64,000 nt of DNA from Sinomonas notoginsengisoli (GTDB lineage Bacteria; Actinomycetota; Actinomycetes; Actinomycetales; Micrococcaceae): the NCBI RefSeq assembly GCF_021554725.1, contig NZ_JAIZDP010000003.1, positions 124,001 to 188,000 on the forward strand, given 5' to 3'. Shown here in pieces: positions 50,122 to 60,435 of this stretch. Position numbers and translations under genes: made by a program. Position 1 is the stretch's first letter. Every line of letters begins with the position of its first letter. The notes under the pieces are model-generated. The model was not told where the DNA came from. It saw only the letters and a list, made by a program, of their open reading frames with translations, and did not search any database.

Positions 50122-51057
50122 TCATGCTCCTTCGGGCCAGTACAGGCGACGGGGATTGTCCACGAGCAGCCGCTGCTGGAGCTCAGCCGTCGTCGCGATC
50201 TGGGGAATGTAGTCGACCAGCAGTCCGTCGTCCGGCATGTGGTCCTTGAGGTTGGGGTGGGGCCAGTCGGTGCCCCACAGCACGCGGTCGGGGAACTCCT
50301 CGACCACGCGTCGGGCGAACGGCACCACGTCGGTGTAGGCGTGCTGTTCGCCGTCGAGAGCGCGCGGGCCAGTGACGGAGAGGCGCTCGGGGCAGGAGAC
50401 CTTGGTCCAGACGTTCGCATTCTCGCGCATGAAGCGCAGGAACAGCTCGAACTCCGGGCCATTCGGGTCCTTGGTCACGTCGGGGCGGCCCATGTGGTCG
50501 ACGACGACGTCGGTCGGGATGCTGGAGAAGAAGTCGAAGAGGTCGGGCAGGTCCGCGGCCTCGAAGTAGATGACCACGTGCCAGCCGAGGGGCGCGATCT
50601 TCGCGACGATCTCCTCGAGCGAGTCCGTGGGGACCCGGTCGACGAGGCGCTTGACGAAGTTGAAGCGCACGCCGCGGACACCAGCCTCGTGCAGCTCGGC
50701 GAGCTGCTCGTCGGTCACGTCGCGCCGGACGGTCGCGACGCCGCGCGCCCGCCCTTCGCTGCGGCGCAGCGCGTCGACCAGCGCGCGGTTGTCGGCACCG
50801 TGGCAGGTCGCCTGGACGATCACGTTGCGCTCGAATCCGAGGTGGTCGCGCAGGGCGAAGAGCTCCTCCGCCGAGGCATCGCAGGGCGTGTACTTCCGCT
50901 CGGGCGCGTAGGGGAACTCGGCGCCGGGGCCGAACACGTGGCAGTGGGCGTCGACCGCGCCGGCAGGCAGCCGGAAGGTGGGCTTGGAGGGGCCCTCGTA
51001 CCAGTCCAGCCAGCCGGCGGTCTTCTCGAAGCCGCCCGTCGTCTTTCCGTGCGCCAT
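50122..51057 (-). CDS. ligI: 2-Pyrone-4,6-dicarboxylate hydrolase
   Basis: This is a 311-residue amidohydrolase-fold enzyme. It has AVDAHCHVFGPGAEFPYAPERKYTPCDA (HxH motif), VIVQATCHGADNRALVDAL, the loop VRGVRFNFVKRLVD, VVDHMGRPDV, and the terminal LWGTDWPHPNLKDHMPDD with the catalytic Asp. LigI needs no metal for catalysis even though it keeps the fold. It opens the pyrone to 4-oxalomesaconate. It is 1 nt upstream of the dioxygenase start and 2 nt downstream of the aldolase stop, so it is tightly packed in the operon. Confidence 0.93.
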   Translation of the reverse strand: MAHGKTTGGFEKTAGWLDWYEGPSKPTFRLPAGAVDAHCHVFGPGAEFPYAPERKYTPCDASAEELFALRDHLGFERNVIVQATCHGADNRALVDALRRSEGRARGVATVRRDVTDEQLAELHEAGVRGVRFNFVKRLVDRVPTDSLEEIVAKIAPLGWHVVIYFEAADLPDLFDFFSSIPTDVVVDHMGRPDVTKDPNGPEFELFLRFMRENANVWTKVSCPERLSVTGPRALDGEQHAYTDVVPFARRVVEEFPDRVLWGTDWPHPNLKDHMPDDGLLVDYIPQIATTAELQQRLLVDNPRRLYWPEGA

Positions 51058-51059
51058 GG

Positions 51060-51752
51060 TCAGTTCTCCACGTACTCGAGGCCGGCGGCGGCGAGCGGTT
51101 CCCGCATGCCGTAGAGGTCGAGGCCGAGCACGCCCTCGCGGAACTTCTGGCGCTTCGACTCCTCGTTGTCCTCGCGCTTCTGGCTGGCCTCGGCGACCGC
51201 GCCGACGAGCTGGCGCGGGACGACGACGACGCCGTCGACGTCCGCAACGACGACGTCACCGGGGTTGACGAGCGCGTTCGCCACGACGACCGGGACGTTC
51301 ACCGAACCGAGCGTCGCCTTGACCGTGCCCTTGGCATTGATGGCCCGGGAGAACACCGGGAAGTCCATCTTCTCGAGGTCCGCCACGTCGCGGACGCCGC
51401 CGTCGATCACGAGGCCCTTGCAGCCGCGCGCGGTCAGCGAGGTGGCGAGCAGCTCGCCGAAGAAGCCGTCCTCGCTCTCGGTGGTGCATCCGGCGACGAT
51501 GACGTCCCCCTCCTGCACCTGCTCGGCGGCGGCGTGGAACATCCAGTTGTCGCCGGGCTGCAGCAGCACGGTGACCGCCGGCCCGCAGAGCTTCGCGCCG
51601 GTGTACACCGGGCGGATGTAGGGGCGCAGGAGGCCGACACGCCCCATCGCCTCATGGATCGTCGCGACGCCGAACTTCGAGAGGCGTGCGACATCGTCCG
51701 GGTCGGGGCGCTCGATGTTCGTGTGGATGAGTCCGAGGTTGTTCAGTCGCAT
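51060..51752 (-). CDS. ligK: 4-Carboxy-4-hydroxy-2-oxoadipate aldolase (RraA-like fold)
   Basis: The protein has 230 residues. The RraA/HMG-aldolase signature is GCKGLVIDGGVRDVADLEKMDFPVFSRAINAKGTVKATLGSVNVPVVVANALVNPGDVVVADVDGVVVVP, including the Arg and Asp (GGVRD) that bind the divalent metal and pyruvate. It splits 4-carboxy-4-hydroxy-2-oxoadipate into pyruvate and oxaloacetate, the last step of the pathway. GAGGAGG precedes ATG 51752; upstream reading from there is another frame of the hydratase gene. It lies 14 nt after ligJ. Confidence 0.92.
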   Translation of the reverse strand: MRLNNLGLIHTNIERPDPDDVARLSKFGVATIHEAMGRVGLLRPYIRPVYTGAKLCGPAVTVLLQPGDNWMFHAAAEQVQEGDVIVAGCTTESEDGFFGELLATSLTARGCKGLVIDGGVRDVADLEKMDFPVFSRAINAKGTVKATLGSVNVPVVVANALVNPGDVVVADVDGVVVVPRQLVGAVAEASQKREDNEESKRQKFREGVLGLDLYGMREPLAAAGLEYVEN

Positions 51753-51766
51753 GAGGTTCCTCCTCT

Positions 51767-52795
51767 TTACAGCCCGCGCGCCGTCAGGGCACGGTCCAGG
51801 CGCGGGTACACGCGGCGGGCATTGGCTTCGAAGACCTGCGCGCGCTGCGCGTCGGTCAGGTTCTCGGTGGCATCGACGTACCGCTTCGTGTCGTCGAAGT
51901 AGTGGCCGGTGCGCGGGTCGATGTCGCGGACGGCGCCGATCATCTCGCTGGCGAAGAGGATGTTGTCCGTCGGGATGACCTTGGTGAGCAAGTCGATTCC
52001 GGGCTGGTGGTAGACGCAGGTGTCGAAGAAGACGTTGTTCAGCAGGTGCTCTTCGAGCTCGGGCTTGCCCAGCGCCATGGCGAGGCCGCGGAATCGGCCC
52101 CAGTGGTAGGGAACAGCGCCGCCGCCGTGCGGGATGACGAGCTTGAGCTCGGGGAAGTCGCGGAACAGGTCGCCCTTGAGCAGCTGCATGAAGGCGGTCG
52201 TGTCGGCGTTCAGGTAGTGGTCCCCGGTGGTGTGGAACACCGGCTTGGAGGACGTGCTGACGTGCACCATGGCCGGGATCCCGTACTCGACGAGCTTCTC
52301 GTAGACCGGGTACCAGGATCGATCCGTCAACGCCGGCGCCGTCCACTTGCCACCGGAGGGGTCAGGGTTGAGATTGACAGTGACCGCGCCGAGGTCTTCG
52401 ACGGCGCGCGTCAGTTCGGCGACCGTGGTGGCCGGATCCTCGCCCGGCGACTGCGGCAGCATGGCCCCCATGAGGAACCGGTCGGGGAAGAGCTCGCCCA
52501 CCCGGGCGCACAGGTCGTTGCAGATCCGTGCCCAGGTCTTGCTGACCTCGAGGTCGCCGATGTGATGGGCCATGAACGAGGCGCGGGGGCTGAAGACCGT
52601 GATATCGCTGCCGCGCTCATTCATGAGCTTGAGCTGGTTGGCTTCGATTGTCTCGCGGATGTCATCGTCGGAGATGTGCAGCGCCGCCGGATCGGGGGCT
52701 TCACCCCGCCCTTCGGAGAAGGCGATCTGCTTATCGCGCCAGGCGCCCAGCTGAGCTGGGGCTGTCGTGTAGTGGCCATGGATGTCGATGATCAA
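51767..52795 (-). CDS. ligJ: 4-Oxalomesaconate hydratase
   Basis: This 342-residue amidohydrolase-superfamily protein begins MIIDIHGHYTTAP (HxH), with LVIPHGGGAVPYHWGRFRGLA and NVFFDTCVYHQPGIDLLTKVIPTDNILFASEMIGAVRDIDP, as in LigJ. It hydrates 4-oxalomesaconate to 4-carboxy-4-hydroxy-2-oxoadipate. It is the first gene of the operon ligJ-ligK-ligI-ligAB-ligC-AKR-ModA-like, which faces away from a LysR regulator. LigJ acts on the tautomer made by LigU, which is not in this operon. Confidence 0.92.
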   Translation of the reverse strand: MIIDIHGHYTTAPAQLGAWRDKQIAFSEGRGEAPDPAALHISDDDIRETIEANQLKLMNERGSDITVFSPRASFMAHHIGDLEVSKTWARICNDLCARVGELFPDRFLMGAMLPQSPGEDPATTVAELTRAVEDLGAVTVNLNPDPSGGKWTAPALTDRSWYPVYEKLVEYGIPAMVHVSTSSKPVFHTTGDHYLNADTTAFMQLLKGDLFRDFPELKLVIPHGGGAVPYHWGRFRGLAMALGKPELEEHLLNNVFFDTCVYHQPGIDLLTKVIPTDNILFASEMIGAVRDIDPRTGHYFDDTKRYVDATENLTDAQRAQVFEANARRVYPRLDRALTARGL

Positions 52796-52902
52796 CGAGT
52801 GTCGTCCTTGTCACTTGGAGCGGGGTATGTCTCCATGCTAGGGACGTCCACGCATACAGTCGAATAGATTTAGGGCGCACCCCGCATAGATACAATCAAT
52901 AC
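52796..52902. promoter_or_regulatory. Divergent promoter region lig operon / LysR
   Basis: This 107-nt gap between the two start codons must hold both promoters. The half nearer the regulator is AT-rich and carries two ATAGAT repeats (52865-52870 and 52886-52891) flanking GGGCGCACCCC, a near-palindrome. A LysR binding site is expected here, but no clean T-N11-A box stands out. Confidence 0.45.
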
Positions 52903-53793
52903 ATGGCGTTGACCGACCTCAACCAGCTTCGCACCTTCGTAGTGCTCTACGAGCTGCGCAGCGTGACCGCCGTCGCCGAGCGACTGCACGTGACGCAGCC
53001 GACCGTCAGCTATACGCTGCGACGGCTTCGAGCGCGCTTCGGCGACGAACTGTTCCGGCGCGAGGGGCACGACATGGTGCCGACGTCGAGGGCCACCCAG
53101 CTCTTCGGCCCGATCCACGAAGCGCTCGCGCAGATCGACGCGACCGTGGACGAGCCGGACACGTTCGAGCCAGCCGGGTTCAGCGGTGAGTTGATCCTCG
53201 GGCTCACCTCCATCGGCGAGCAGACGTTCCTTCCGCCCATCATGACGGGGCTGGCACGCGAGGACGCCCGGCCGCACCTGCAGGTGGAGAGGCTCGATTC
53301 GGATCAGGTCGAGGACGGGCTCACCCGGGGAACGATCGATCTGGCGATGACCGTGTCGATGATCGGCAGCCCGGGCCTGTGGCGCTCGCATGTGCGCGCC
53401 GTCGAGTATGTGGCACTTGTCTCCGGAGCACACCCCCTGCCGCCGACCGGGCCTGAGATGTTCGCGGGACGCCACTTCCTCCGGGTCTCGGCACGCGGGG
53501 GGCACATCTTCCCGCTGCAGACGCTCACCGAGCACGGGCTGATGCAGGAGGTCGTGCTGACCGTGGAGGAGTATGCGACCGTGCCCGCTGTGCTGGAGGC
53601 AACGGACCTCGTTGTCCTGCTGCCGCGGCACGTCGCCGAGGTGTTCTGCGGGTGGTTCCCCGGCCTGCTCATCGCCGACCTTCCATGGCCGGGCCACAGC
53701 ACCCCCGTGTCGCTGTACACGCGGCGCGATCCGAGCCTGACGCCAGCACAACGGTGGTTCCGCTCGCTGGTCCTGGCCGCCGTCCGCGAATAG
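52903..53793 (+). CDS. LysR-family regulator of the protocatechuate 4,5-cleavage operon
   Basis: The protein has 296 residues. The winged helix is LNQLRTFVVLYELRSVTAVAERLHVTQPTVSYTLRRLRARFGDELFRREGHDMVPTSRATQLF (about 6-68), followed by a PBP2 effector domain. It diverges from ligJ, the classical position for a LysR activator of the operon, and probably senses protocatechuate or a pathway intermediate. It is a LigR-like regulator by position only. Confidence 0.87.
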   Translation: MALTDLNQLRTFVVLYELRSVTAVAERLHVTQPTVSYTLRRLRARFGDELFRREGHDMVPTSRATQLFGPIHEALAQIDATVDEPDTFEPAGFSGELILGLTSIGEQTFLPPIMTGLAREDARPHLQVERLDSDQVEDGLTRGTIDLAMTVSMIGSPGLWRSHVRAVEYVALVSGAHPLPPTGPEMFAGRHFLRVSARGGHIFPLQTLTEHGLMQEVVLTVEEYATVPAVLEATDLVVLLPRHVAEVFCGWFPGLLIADLPWPGHSTPVSLYTRRDPSLTPAQRWFRSLVLAAVRE

Positions 53794-53818
53794 ACGCGAG
53801 TTCAGGAGCCGCAGCGGG

Positions 53819-54472
53819 TCAGCTGCGCTTGCGGTTCCAGCTGGCCTTCGCCGGCGCGAAGGGACTCCGGACGTGGATCGACCACGAGGAGTGCGGGTGG
53901 ATCGAGAGGATGCAGCGCTCGTACCAGGCGCGCGCCTCCTCGGAGAGCTTCGGCAGCACGGCGTCCTTGTCGACGTCGTCTTCCGGGCGGGGCCGCAGTG
54001 CCTTCCAGACCAGCTGCACCTCGGGTGCCCCCGTCGGGATGCCGCCGATGTCGAGCACCGCGCGGTCCCAGGGCAGCTGCAGCCGTGGATCACGCTTGTA
54101 CACCCAGACGCGCGGAGCGCCGTCCTCCACGTTGACCTTCAGCACCCACGCGTTCTTGTCGACATCGCGGACGAGCACAGGCTGCACCTCGTCGCCCTGC
54201 TGGACGTCAGCGAACGGCACCAGGTCCTCTTCATCGCGCACCGCCCACGCGTCGTAACCCGCCGGCAGGCTCGCCACGAGCTGCGGCAGGTCGCCGAACA
54301 CCACGCTCACGTCCGTGTTGGGGCGCTCGCGAACAGGCTCGCCCAGCCATTGGTCGAGCGCGACACCCCCCGAGAGCCACCACCGGACGGGCGACGACGC
54401 GAGCAGATCTGCCGCGGCCTGCGCTGTGAGAGGGTCCCAGCGTGTCTCGGGAGCGGGCGCGGAAGAAGCCAT
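53819..54472 (-). CDS. Nucleotidyltransferase-fold protein (aminoglycoside adenylyltransferase-like)
   Basis: The protein has 217 residues. The N-terminal WWLSGGVALDQWLGEPVRERPNTDVSVVFGDLPQLVASLPAGYDAWAV matches the GG-x-A-x-D-x13-D pattern of the ANT(2'')/lincosamide nucleotidyltransferase group. The usual second metal aspartate (DxD or DxE) is Ser here (TDVSV), so catalysis is doubtful. IPTGAPEVQLVWKALRPRPEDDVDKDAVLPKLSEEARAWYERCIL matches the C-terminal half of such proteins. Resistance function is not implied. It stands alone, converging on the LysR gene. Confidence 0.65.
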   Translation of the reverse strand: MASSAPAPETRWDPLTAQAAADLLASSPVRWWLSGGVALDQWLGEPVRERPNTDVSVVFGDLPQLVASLPAGYDAWAVRDEEDLVPFADVQQGDEVQPVLVRDVDKNAWVLKVNVEDGAPRVWVYKRDPRLQLPWDRAVLDIGGIPTGAPEVQLVWKALRPRPEDDVDKDAVLPKLSEEARAWYERCILSIHPHSSWSIHVRSPFAPAKASWNRKRS

Positions 54473-54669
54473 GGGTCAAGGGTACCCACGCCGCTCGGAG
54501 GACGGACCGGCGAGGGTCTGGGGCGCTCCCCGGCGTGGCAGGAGCACGACGGCGCGTGGGGCCGGGGACCAACGGCAGCGGCTCCAGAAGCCCCGCCACT
54601 GAGGCACAGCCACTGCAAGGATTGCGTAAAGGCCAGTCTGGGAGCTGGCACCTACGGGTACGCTTCCAC

Positions 54670-54684
54670 AGTCCGACACGGACT
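54670..54684 (+). promoter_or_regulatory. Small hairpin AGTCCG-ACA-CGGACT upstream of the APC permease
   Basis: A perfect 6-bp inverted repeat with a 3-nt loop lies about 40 bp before the GTG start in the 249-nt leader. It may be an operator or leader structure. I looked for a known riboswitch in the leader and did not recognise one. A copy of GCACGACGGCG is at 54544-54554 in the same leader. Confidence 0.35.
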
Positions 54685-54721
54685 GGACCGCAGACGAACT
54701 GGACCATAGAAGGGTGTTGCT

Positions 54722-56698
54722 GTGACAACTCTGAGCCGGCCCCCGGCGGAGCCGCGGGCGAGCAGGAGAGGGCGGAGCGGCTCCCTCAAGGCTTGGCTGC
54801 TGCAAGACCTCCATCAGGGGCAGGCAGTCCATCCCGGGCCGCATGCGATTGCAGCTGGGCACGAGAAGAAGCACAGATGGTGGCAGGTCATGTGCCTGAC
54901 GGGGGTCGACTACTTCTCGTCCCTCGGCTACGCGCCGGCCATCGCCGTCGTTGCGGCCGGGGTGCTCTCCCCGCTGGCGACGCTGGTGCTCGTCGTCGTG
55001 ACCCTCTTCGGCGCCCTCCCCGTCTACCGGCGGGTCTCGGTAGAGAGCCACAGCGGCTCCGGGTCGATCGCGATGCTCGAGCGGCTCCTGCCACGGTGGG
55101 GCGGGAAGTTCTTCGTACTGGCCCTCCTCGGGTTCGCCGCCACGGACTTCATGATCACCATGACGCTCTCCGCGGCCGACGCCGCCGCCCACCTGATTGC
55201 CAACCCGCTTGTGCCGGGATGGCTGCAGGACCAGAACCTCGTGGTCACCCTGGTGCTCCTCGCACTCCTCGCCGCCGTGTTCCTGCGCGGCTTCAAGGAG
55301 GCCATCGGCGTCGCCGTCGTCCTCGTCGGCGTTTACCTCCTCCTCAACGCCGTCCTGGTGCTCGTCACGCTCGGCCACGCGCTCACCCATCCCGTCCTCG
55401 TCGGCGACTGGTGGCAGGCCCTCACCACCTCGCACGGCAACCCGCTCCTGATGGTCGCCGTTGCTCTCCTCGTCTTCCCCAAACTCGCGCTCGGCATGTC
55501 CGGGTTCGAGACCGGCGTCGCCGTCATGCCTCAGATCCGAGGGGATGCCGCCGACACGGAGGAGAACCCGGCAGGCCGCATCCGCGGCACCAAGCGGCTC
55601 CTGACCGTCGCGGCGCTCATCATGAGCACGTTCCTCCTCACGAGCAGCTTTACCAGCGTCGTCCTAATCCCGCAGAACGAGTTCGAGCCCGGCGGCGCGG
55701 CGGACGGCCGTGCCCTGGCGCTGCTCGCGCACGAGTACCTGGGCGTTGCCTTCGGCAGCGTGTACGACATCAGCACCATCGCGATCCTCTGGTTCGCCGG
55801 CGCCTCGGCCATGGCGGGCCTGCTCAACCTCGTGCCCCGCTACCTGCCCCGCTACGGCATGGCGCCGCAGTGGACGAGGGCGAGCCGCCCGCTCGTCCTA
55901 GTGTTCACGTTCGTGGCGATCCTCGTCACGCTGATCTTCAAGGCGAGCGTCGAGGCCCAGGGCGGTGCCTACGCCACAGGGGTGCTGGTGCTGATGACGT
56001 CCGCCGCTGTTGCCGTGACCCTCTCTGCCCGCGATCGCGGCCAGCGCAGGGCCTCGATCGGGTTCGGGGTCATCGCCGCCGTCTTCGTCTACACCACCGC
56101 GGCGAACATGTTCGAACGGCCCGAGGGAATCCAGATCGCCGCGATCTTCATCGCCGCGATCATCGTCATCTCCTTCATTTCCCGCGCCCGGCGCTCCTTC
56201 GAACTGCACGCCACCGGCATCCATTTCGACGAGAAGGCCGTCGAATTCGTCGCAGCAACGGATTCGGGGCCCGTGCAGATCATCGCCCACGAGCCACTCA
56301 GGCTCACGAGCCAGGCCTACCGCGACAAGCTCCGCTCCGTGAGCGAGGTGAGCCACCTCCCCCTCGACGACAACGTCGTCTTCCTCGAGGTGATGGTGGA
56401 TGACTCCTCGGACTTCGAGACCGAGCTCGAGGTCCACGGGACCATGCGCCACGGGTACCGGGTGCTCGAGGTCCACGGCCCCGTCATCCCCAACACGATC
56501 GCCTCGGTGCTCCTGCACATCCGGGACGTCACGGGCCTCATGCCCCACATCTACTTCCGCTGGACCGAGGGCAACCCGGTTCGGAATCTCCTGCGCTTCA
56601 TGTTCTTCGGCGAGGGGGAGATCGCGCCGGTGACCCGCGAGGTGCTGCGCCAGGCGGTACCGGATGTCACCCAGCGGCCGTGGGTGCACGTAGGCTGA
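54722..56698 (+). CDS. APC-superfamily amino acid/cation permease with C-terminal cytoplasmic domain
   Basis: The protein has 658 residues. A basic N-terminal stretch is followed by [72 protein letters not shown], the helix 1-2 signature of a large APC permease subgroup. About twelve helices run to residue 490. The last about 160 residues ([33 protein letters not shown]... to the end) are soluble, perhaps a regulatory USP-like or KUP-like domain. The substrate is unknown. The start is GTG with AGAAGGG upstream. Confidence 0.85.
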   Translation: MTTLSRPPAEPRASRRGRSGSLKAWLLQDLHQGQAVHPGPHAIAAGHEKKHRWWQVMCLTGVDYFSSLGYAPAIAVVAAGVLSPLATLVLVVVTLFGALPVYRRVSVESHSGSGSIAMLERLLPRWGGKFFVLALLGFAATDFMITMTLSAADAAAHLIANPLVPGWLQDQNLVVTLVLLALLAAVFLRGFKEAIGVAVVLVGVYLLLNAVLVLVTLGHALTHPVLVGDWWQALTTSHGNPLLMVAVALLVFPKLALGMSGFETGVAVMPQIRGDAADTEENPAGRIRGTKRLLTVAALIMSTFLLTSSFTSVVLIPQNEFEPGGAADGRALALLAHEYLGVAFGSVYDISTIAILWFAGASAMAGLLNLVPRYLPRYGMAPQWTRASRPLVLVFTFVAILVTLIFKASVEAQGGAYATGVLVLMTSAAVAVTLSARDRGQRRASIGFGVIAAVFVYTTAANMFERPEGIQIAAIFIAAIIVISFISRARRSFELHATGIHFDEKAVEFVAATDSGPVQIIAHEPLRLTSQAYRDKLRSVSEVSHLPLDDNVVFLEVMVDDSSDFETELEVHGTMRHGYRVLEVHGPVIPNTIASVLLHIRDVTGLMPHIYFRWTEGNPVRNLLRFMFFGEGEIAPVTREVLRQAVPDVTQRPWVHVG

Positions 56699-56863
56699 GG
56701 TACTTCGGGCGCAGTCCACCCGAGTCGTCTCGACGTGCGTTGTCCGCGCATCTGCGGCGGCCGGCAGGACTTGGGACAGCGCATCGGCCCTCCTCCCAGA
56801 ACTTTTCCCAGACCGCGATACCCTGAACAGTCTCGACGGCAACCGACCCGGAACGAGGACTCC

Positions 56864-58009
56864 ATGTCCGATACGCCTGACAGCCCCGACCGGCGCCAGC
56901 TCGCCGGCCTCTTCACTGACCCCCTCGGCCGGGCCGGCATCCGTTCGGTCCAGGCCCTCGCCGTCGGCGCCCTCCTCTGGGCCGTCGTGTGGATCCTGCT
57001 CAGGATCCCGCTCGTGGTGATCCCCGTGGTCATTGCCGGGATCCTGGCCTGCGCGATCCTCCCCCTCGTCCGCTGGCTGCACCGCCGCGGATGGCCGCGG
57101 GCGTTGGCGGTGCTGGCCTCCTTCGTGGCCATCCTGGTGGTATTCGGCGGGATCATCACAGGGATCGTGTTCCTGATCCGGGCTCAGGCGCACGAGCTCG
57201 CGGAGCGCTTCACAACAGGCCTCGAACAGCTCCACACCTTCCTCAACAACGGGCCGGCACGCGTCAGCGACGAGCAGATCACCCAAGCGAAGGACTCTAT
57301 CCAGCACTTCTTCACCTCCGGCAGCATCGGGGCGGAGGCGCTCACGGGCGCCCGGACGGCCGGCGAGATCATCACCTCCCTGATCCTCATGGCCGTCATC
57401 CTCTTCTTCTTCCTCAAGGACGGGCGCCAGATTCTCGAGTTCGTGCTGTGGTTCATGCCGCCATCGCACCGCCAGAAGGCGTACCTGGCCGCGGAACGGA
57501 GCACTCACGTGCTTGGCGGCTATGTGCGGGGAACCGCCCTAGTCGCGGCCGCGGATGCGATCATCGTCGGCATTGGACTGCTGATCCTGCAGGTGCCGCT
57601 GGCGGTGCCGCTGGCCGTGTTCATCTTCATCGGCGGCTTCATCCCGATCTTGGGCGCAACACTGGCAGGCTTCCTCGCCGTCGGGATCGCGCTCATCTCC
57701 AATGGCCCTGGCGTGGCCCTCATCGTGCTCATCGTGGTCCTTGCCGCGAACCAGATCGAGCACCACCTCCTCCAGCCGCTCCTCATGGGCAGGGTCCTCT
57801 CGATCCACGGGCTCGGGATCATCCTCGCCCTCGCGTCGGGTACCGTGCTCGCGGGCATCATCGGGGCCCTGCTGGCCGTTCCCACCACGGCGGTGGCATG
57901 GTCCATCATCAAGACCTTCACCGGCCGCGGAGAGACCACAGAGGCTACCGCGACCGGGCCCGCCGGGACGCACCGCTCCGAGCCCGTGGTGACAGACCGC
58001 GAGGCGTAG
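56864..58009 (+). CDS. AI-2E family transporter
   Basis: This is a 381-residue membrane protein with about eight helices. It shows the AI-2E/PerM pattern: SVQALAVGALLWAVVWILLRIPLVVIPVVIAGILACAILPLVRWLHRRGWPRALAVLA, a soluble loop around FTTGLEQLHTFLNNGP, then FFLKDGRQILEF, GGYVRGTALVAAADAIIVGIGLLILQVPLAVPLAVFIFIGGFIPILGATLAGFLAV and the terminal ANQIEHHLLQPLLMGRVLSIHGLGIILALASGTVLAGIIGALLAVP. The family name comes from a debated autoinducer-2 exporter; some members are Na+(Li+)/H+ antiporters. It lies 165 nt after the permease gene on the same strand. Confidence 0.88.
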   Translation: MSDTPDSPDRRQLAGLFTDPLGRAGIRSVQALAVGALLWAVVWILLRIPLVVIPVVIAGILACAILPLVRWLHRRGWPRALAVLASFVAILVVFGGIITGIVFLIRAQAHELAERFTTGLEQLHTFLNNGPARVSDEQITQAKDSIQHFFTSGSIGAEALTGARTAGEIITSLILMAVILFFFLKDGRQILEFVLWFMPPSHRQKAYLAAERSTHVLGGYVRGTALVAAADAIIVGIGLLILQVPLAVPLAVFIFIGGFIPILGATLAGFLAVGIALISNGPGVALIVLIVVLAANQIEHHLLQPLLMGRVLSIHGLGIILALASGTVLAGIIGALLAVPTTAVAWSIIKTFTGRGETTEATATGPAGTHRSEPVVTDREA

Positions 58010-58052
58010 GCCCACAGGGACGCGACGTCACTCCGAGGTGGCACCGCACCTT

Positions 58053-60275
58053 TCAGACAGCACCTGACGATGCCTCCTCCCGCCACCCGGCCTCGAACGC
58101 CTCTGTGCCGTGCAACGGCCCGAGGTGCCGGTCCGCGAGGATGGCGTCGAAGGGATGCGGCGCGATGCCGAGCGCCCGGCGGATGGCCGCCGCCCTCGCT
58201 GCGAGCGCGCCCGCAGATCGTGGGTCCCCGGTGACGGCCGCAACATGCGCGAGCCCTTCGTGGGTTTCGGCGAGGCCAAACCGGTCGTCCGCGCCCTCCG
58301 CGGTGGCGAGGCTCTCGTCCAGGCCCTCCCGGGCGGCGTCCACATCGCCGGTGAGGAGGCTGATCGCCGCGAGGTGCCGGAGCGCACGCGCACGGTAGGT
58401 CTCATCGCCGAGCTCGGCAAAGCGGTCGCGTGCCTCGGCAAACCGATGCGCGGCATCCTCGAGCCGGCCCGTGTGGGCGAGTCCCGCGCCGTCGTTGAGG
58501 TTGGACACCGCGAGGATCCACGGGTCCTCCGCGCCGCCCGCCTGCGAGCGCAGGGAGTCGAGTGCCTGCGTGAGCAGCCGTGCCGCGTCCTCGAGGCGGC
58601 GGTCGGAGAGGGCGATCATTCCCGCAAGCGTCAGGGCGTTCCGACGATGCACGACGCCGCTGCTCGCCTCGGCCTGGACCGCGAGTGCGGCTGCATGGAC
58701 CCGCGCCTCATCGATATCGCCCTGCAGATAGGCGAGCCAGCCCGCACCCCACCGAGCCGTCGCCGCGAGGGAGGGCTCGACGTCGTTCGCGGCCTCCAGT
58801 GCCGAGCGCAGCCAGGCCCGGCCCTCCGAGAACCCGCCCTCCCAGAGCCAGAACATCCACAGCGAGCTCGCCAGCCGCAGCGCGTCTGCCCCTCGTCCCG
58901 TGCTCTGGAGCCACTGGAACGCGAGCCGGAGGTTGCCGAGGTCGGCGGCGGTCGCGCGGTGCGCGCTGCGCTGGCCGGTCTGGCGCATGGCGGTGGCGGC
59001 CAGCTGCGCTTCCTTGAGGAACCACAGCGCGTGCCGGTCCCGCACGCTGGCCTCGGCGCTCGAATCAAGGAGCCTGGCCCTGCCGAATTCACGCACCACG
59101 TCCAGCATCCGGTAGCGTCCGTGCTCCGCGCCCGGGGCCGGAGCGGCCGCCAGATTCTGGTCCACGAGCAGGCTGACGCCGGGCAGCGGATCCCGGCCAA
59201 GCACCTTCTCCGCGGCGGCCAGCGTCCAGCCCTCGAACACCGCGAGCCGGGCAAGCGCCTCCCGGGCGGGCTCCTCGAGGAGCCGGTAGCTCCACGCGAC
59301 GGTGGCCTCGATGGTGCGGTGCCGCTCGTCGTCGTCCACCGGGGAAACGGTCAGGATGCCGAGCTGGCCCTCGAGCCGGTCCCGCAGGTCGGCGAGGCCG
59401 AGGTGGGCCACCCGCGCCGCGGCGAGCTCGACGGCAAGGGGGAGGCGCTGGACGCGGTCGCAGATCTCCTCCACGACCTGCCGGCCACTGCCCAGATCGA
59501 TGCCGGGCCGCACGGCGGCCGCGCGCTCGGCGAACAGCTCGGCCGCGGCCGCGGAAGTCAACGGCTCGACGGGGACAATCTGCTCGGCCCCCAGCCTCAG
59601 CGCGGCCCGGCTCGTCACCAGCACCAGCGCGTTCGGGCACCGGCTCACCAGGCTGCCCACGAGAGGCGCAGCGTCGAGGACGTGCTCGAACGTGTCGCAC
59701 ACCAGGAGGATCCGGCGGGTGCCGATCGCCTCGCACACCAGGTCCGGCACCGAGCCCTGCGCTGCGTTGGCGCCGATCGCCGTCGCGATCGCGAGGCCAG
59801 CGGAGCTCGCGTCGTGGCAGCTCGCCAGCTGGACAAAGGCCGCACCGTCGTCGAACGACGCCGCGCACTCGCCCGCCGCCGCGAGGGCGAGTCGCGTCTT
59901 GCCCACCCCGCCCGGACCGGTGAGGGTCACGAGCCTGGTGGCGGGGTCTCGGAGGAGGCCGGTCACGCTGGCCAAGGCGTCGCCCCGGCCCAGCAGGGGC
60001 GTCCGGGAGGGCGGCAGCGGAGCGGGCCGGATCCGCGCGGTTCCGGCGAGCCCCCGCGCGAGTGCAGTGAAGCCGTCCCGTTCCGTGCCGACAAGGCCCA
60101 CCGCGTCCGCCACCCGTGCGGCGGTGCCCGGGTAGAGCCGGGTTCTTAGACCGCGCTCGGTGTCGCTCACCGCGCGGACGCTGATGCCCGCGCGCTCGGC
60201 GAGGCCCTCCTGCGTCAGCCCGGCCGCCAACCGGAGGCGCCGGAGTGTGCCGGAGAGCTCGGTGCCTGCTCCCAT
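58053..60275 (-). CDS. HTH-NTPase-TPR regulator (STAND/AfsR-like)
   Basis: The protein has 740 residues. An XRE-type helix-turn-helix lies at about 8-62 ([32 protein letters not shown]). A STAND/NB-ARC NTPase follows, with Walker [17 protein letters not shown] (Lys126), Walker [15 protein letters not shown] and the GLPL-like [12 protein letters not shown]. From about 470 to the end are Ala-rich helical repeats ([70 protein letters not shown]), TPR-like. It should respond to a ligand and ATP to activate transcription. The targets are unknown; the divergent ester-cyclase/M20 pair is a candidate. AGAAGG precedes ATG 60275. Confidence 0.85.
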   Translation of the reverse strand: MGAGTELSGTLRRLRLAAGLTQEGLAERAGISVRAVSDTERGLRTRLYPGTAARVADAVGLVGTERDGFTALARGLAGTARIRPAPLPPSRTPLLGRGDALASVTGLLRDPATRLVTLTGPGGVGKTRLALAAAGECAASFDDGAAFVQLASCHDASSAGLAIATAIGANAAQGSVPDLVCEAIGTRRILLVCDTFEHVLDAAPLVGSLVSRCPNALVLVTSRAALRLGAEQIVPVEPLTSAAAAELFAERAAAVRPGIDLGSGRQVVEEICDRVQRLPLAVELAAARVAHLGLADLRDRLEGQLGILTVSPVDDDERHRTIEATVAWSYRLLEEPAREALARLAVFEGWTLAAAEKVLGRDPLPGVSLLVDQNLAAAPAPGAEHGRYRMLDVVREFGRARLLDSSAEASVRDRHALWFLKEAQLAATAMRQTGQRSAHRATAADLGNLRLAFQWLQSTGRGADALRLASSLWMFWLWEGGFSEGRAWLRSALEAANDVEPSLAATARWGAGWLAYLQGDIDEARVHAAALAVQAEASSGVVHRRNALTLAGMIALSDRRLEDAARLLTQALDSLRSQAGGAEDPWILAVSNLNDGAGLAHTGRLEDAAHRFAEARDRFAELGDETYRARALRHLAAISLLTGDVDAAREGLDESLATAEGADDRFGLAETHEGLAHVAAVTGDPRSAGALAARAAAIRRALGIAPHPFDAILADRHLGPLHGTEAFEAGWREEASSGAV

Positions 60276-60435
60276 GGCCACCTTCTCTCTGCATCAAGAG
60301 TAGGGCGGCGCCCGCGCGGGCGGCAGCAGGCGCGGACCGGACTCGGTGGGCTAGTCGGTGGGTTCCCGTCATGGAGGCGGCCGGTGCTGCGCGGGACCCT
60401 TGTCGCATCGGAACAACACACCATAGGAGGACACC

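Noticed and set aside
48132-50249. 705-codon plus-strand frame opposite ligC and ligAB
   Set aside because: It covers two genes with verified active-site motifs on the other strand; composition is typical of antisense GC-rich frames.
54473-54721. Riboswitch (c-di-AMP or similar) in the leader of the APC permease
   Set aside because: I could not match the conserved bases of any riboswitch class; only a small hairpin is evident.
58110-60149. 679-codon plus-strand frame opposite the STAND regulator
   Set aside because: The minus strand has HTH, Walker A and TPR repeats; the plus frame has no recognisable domain.
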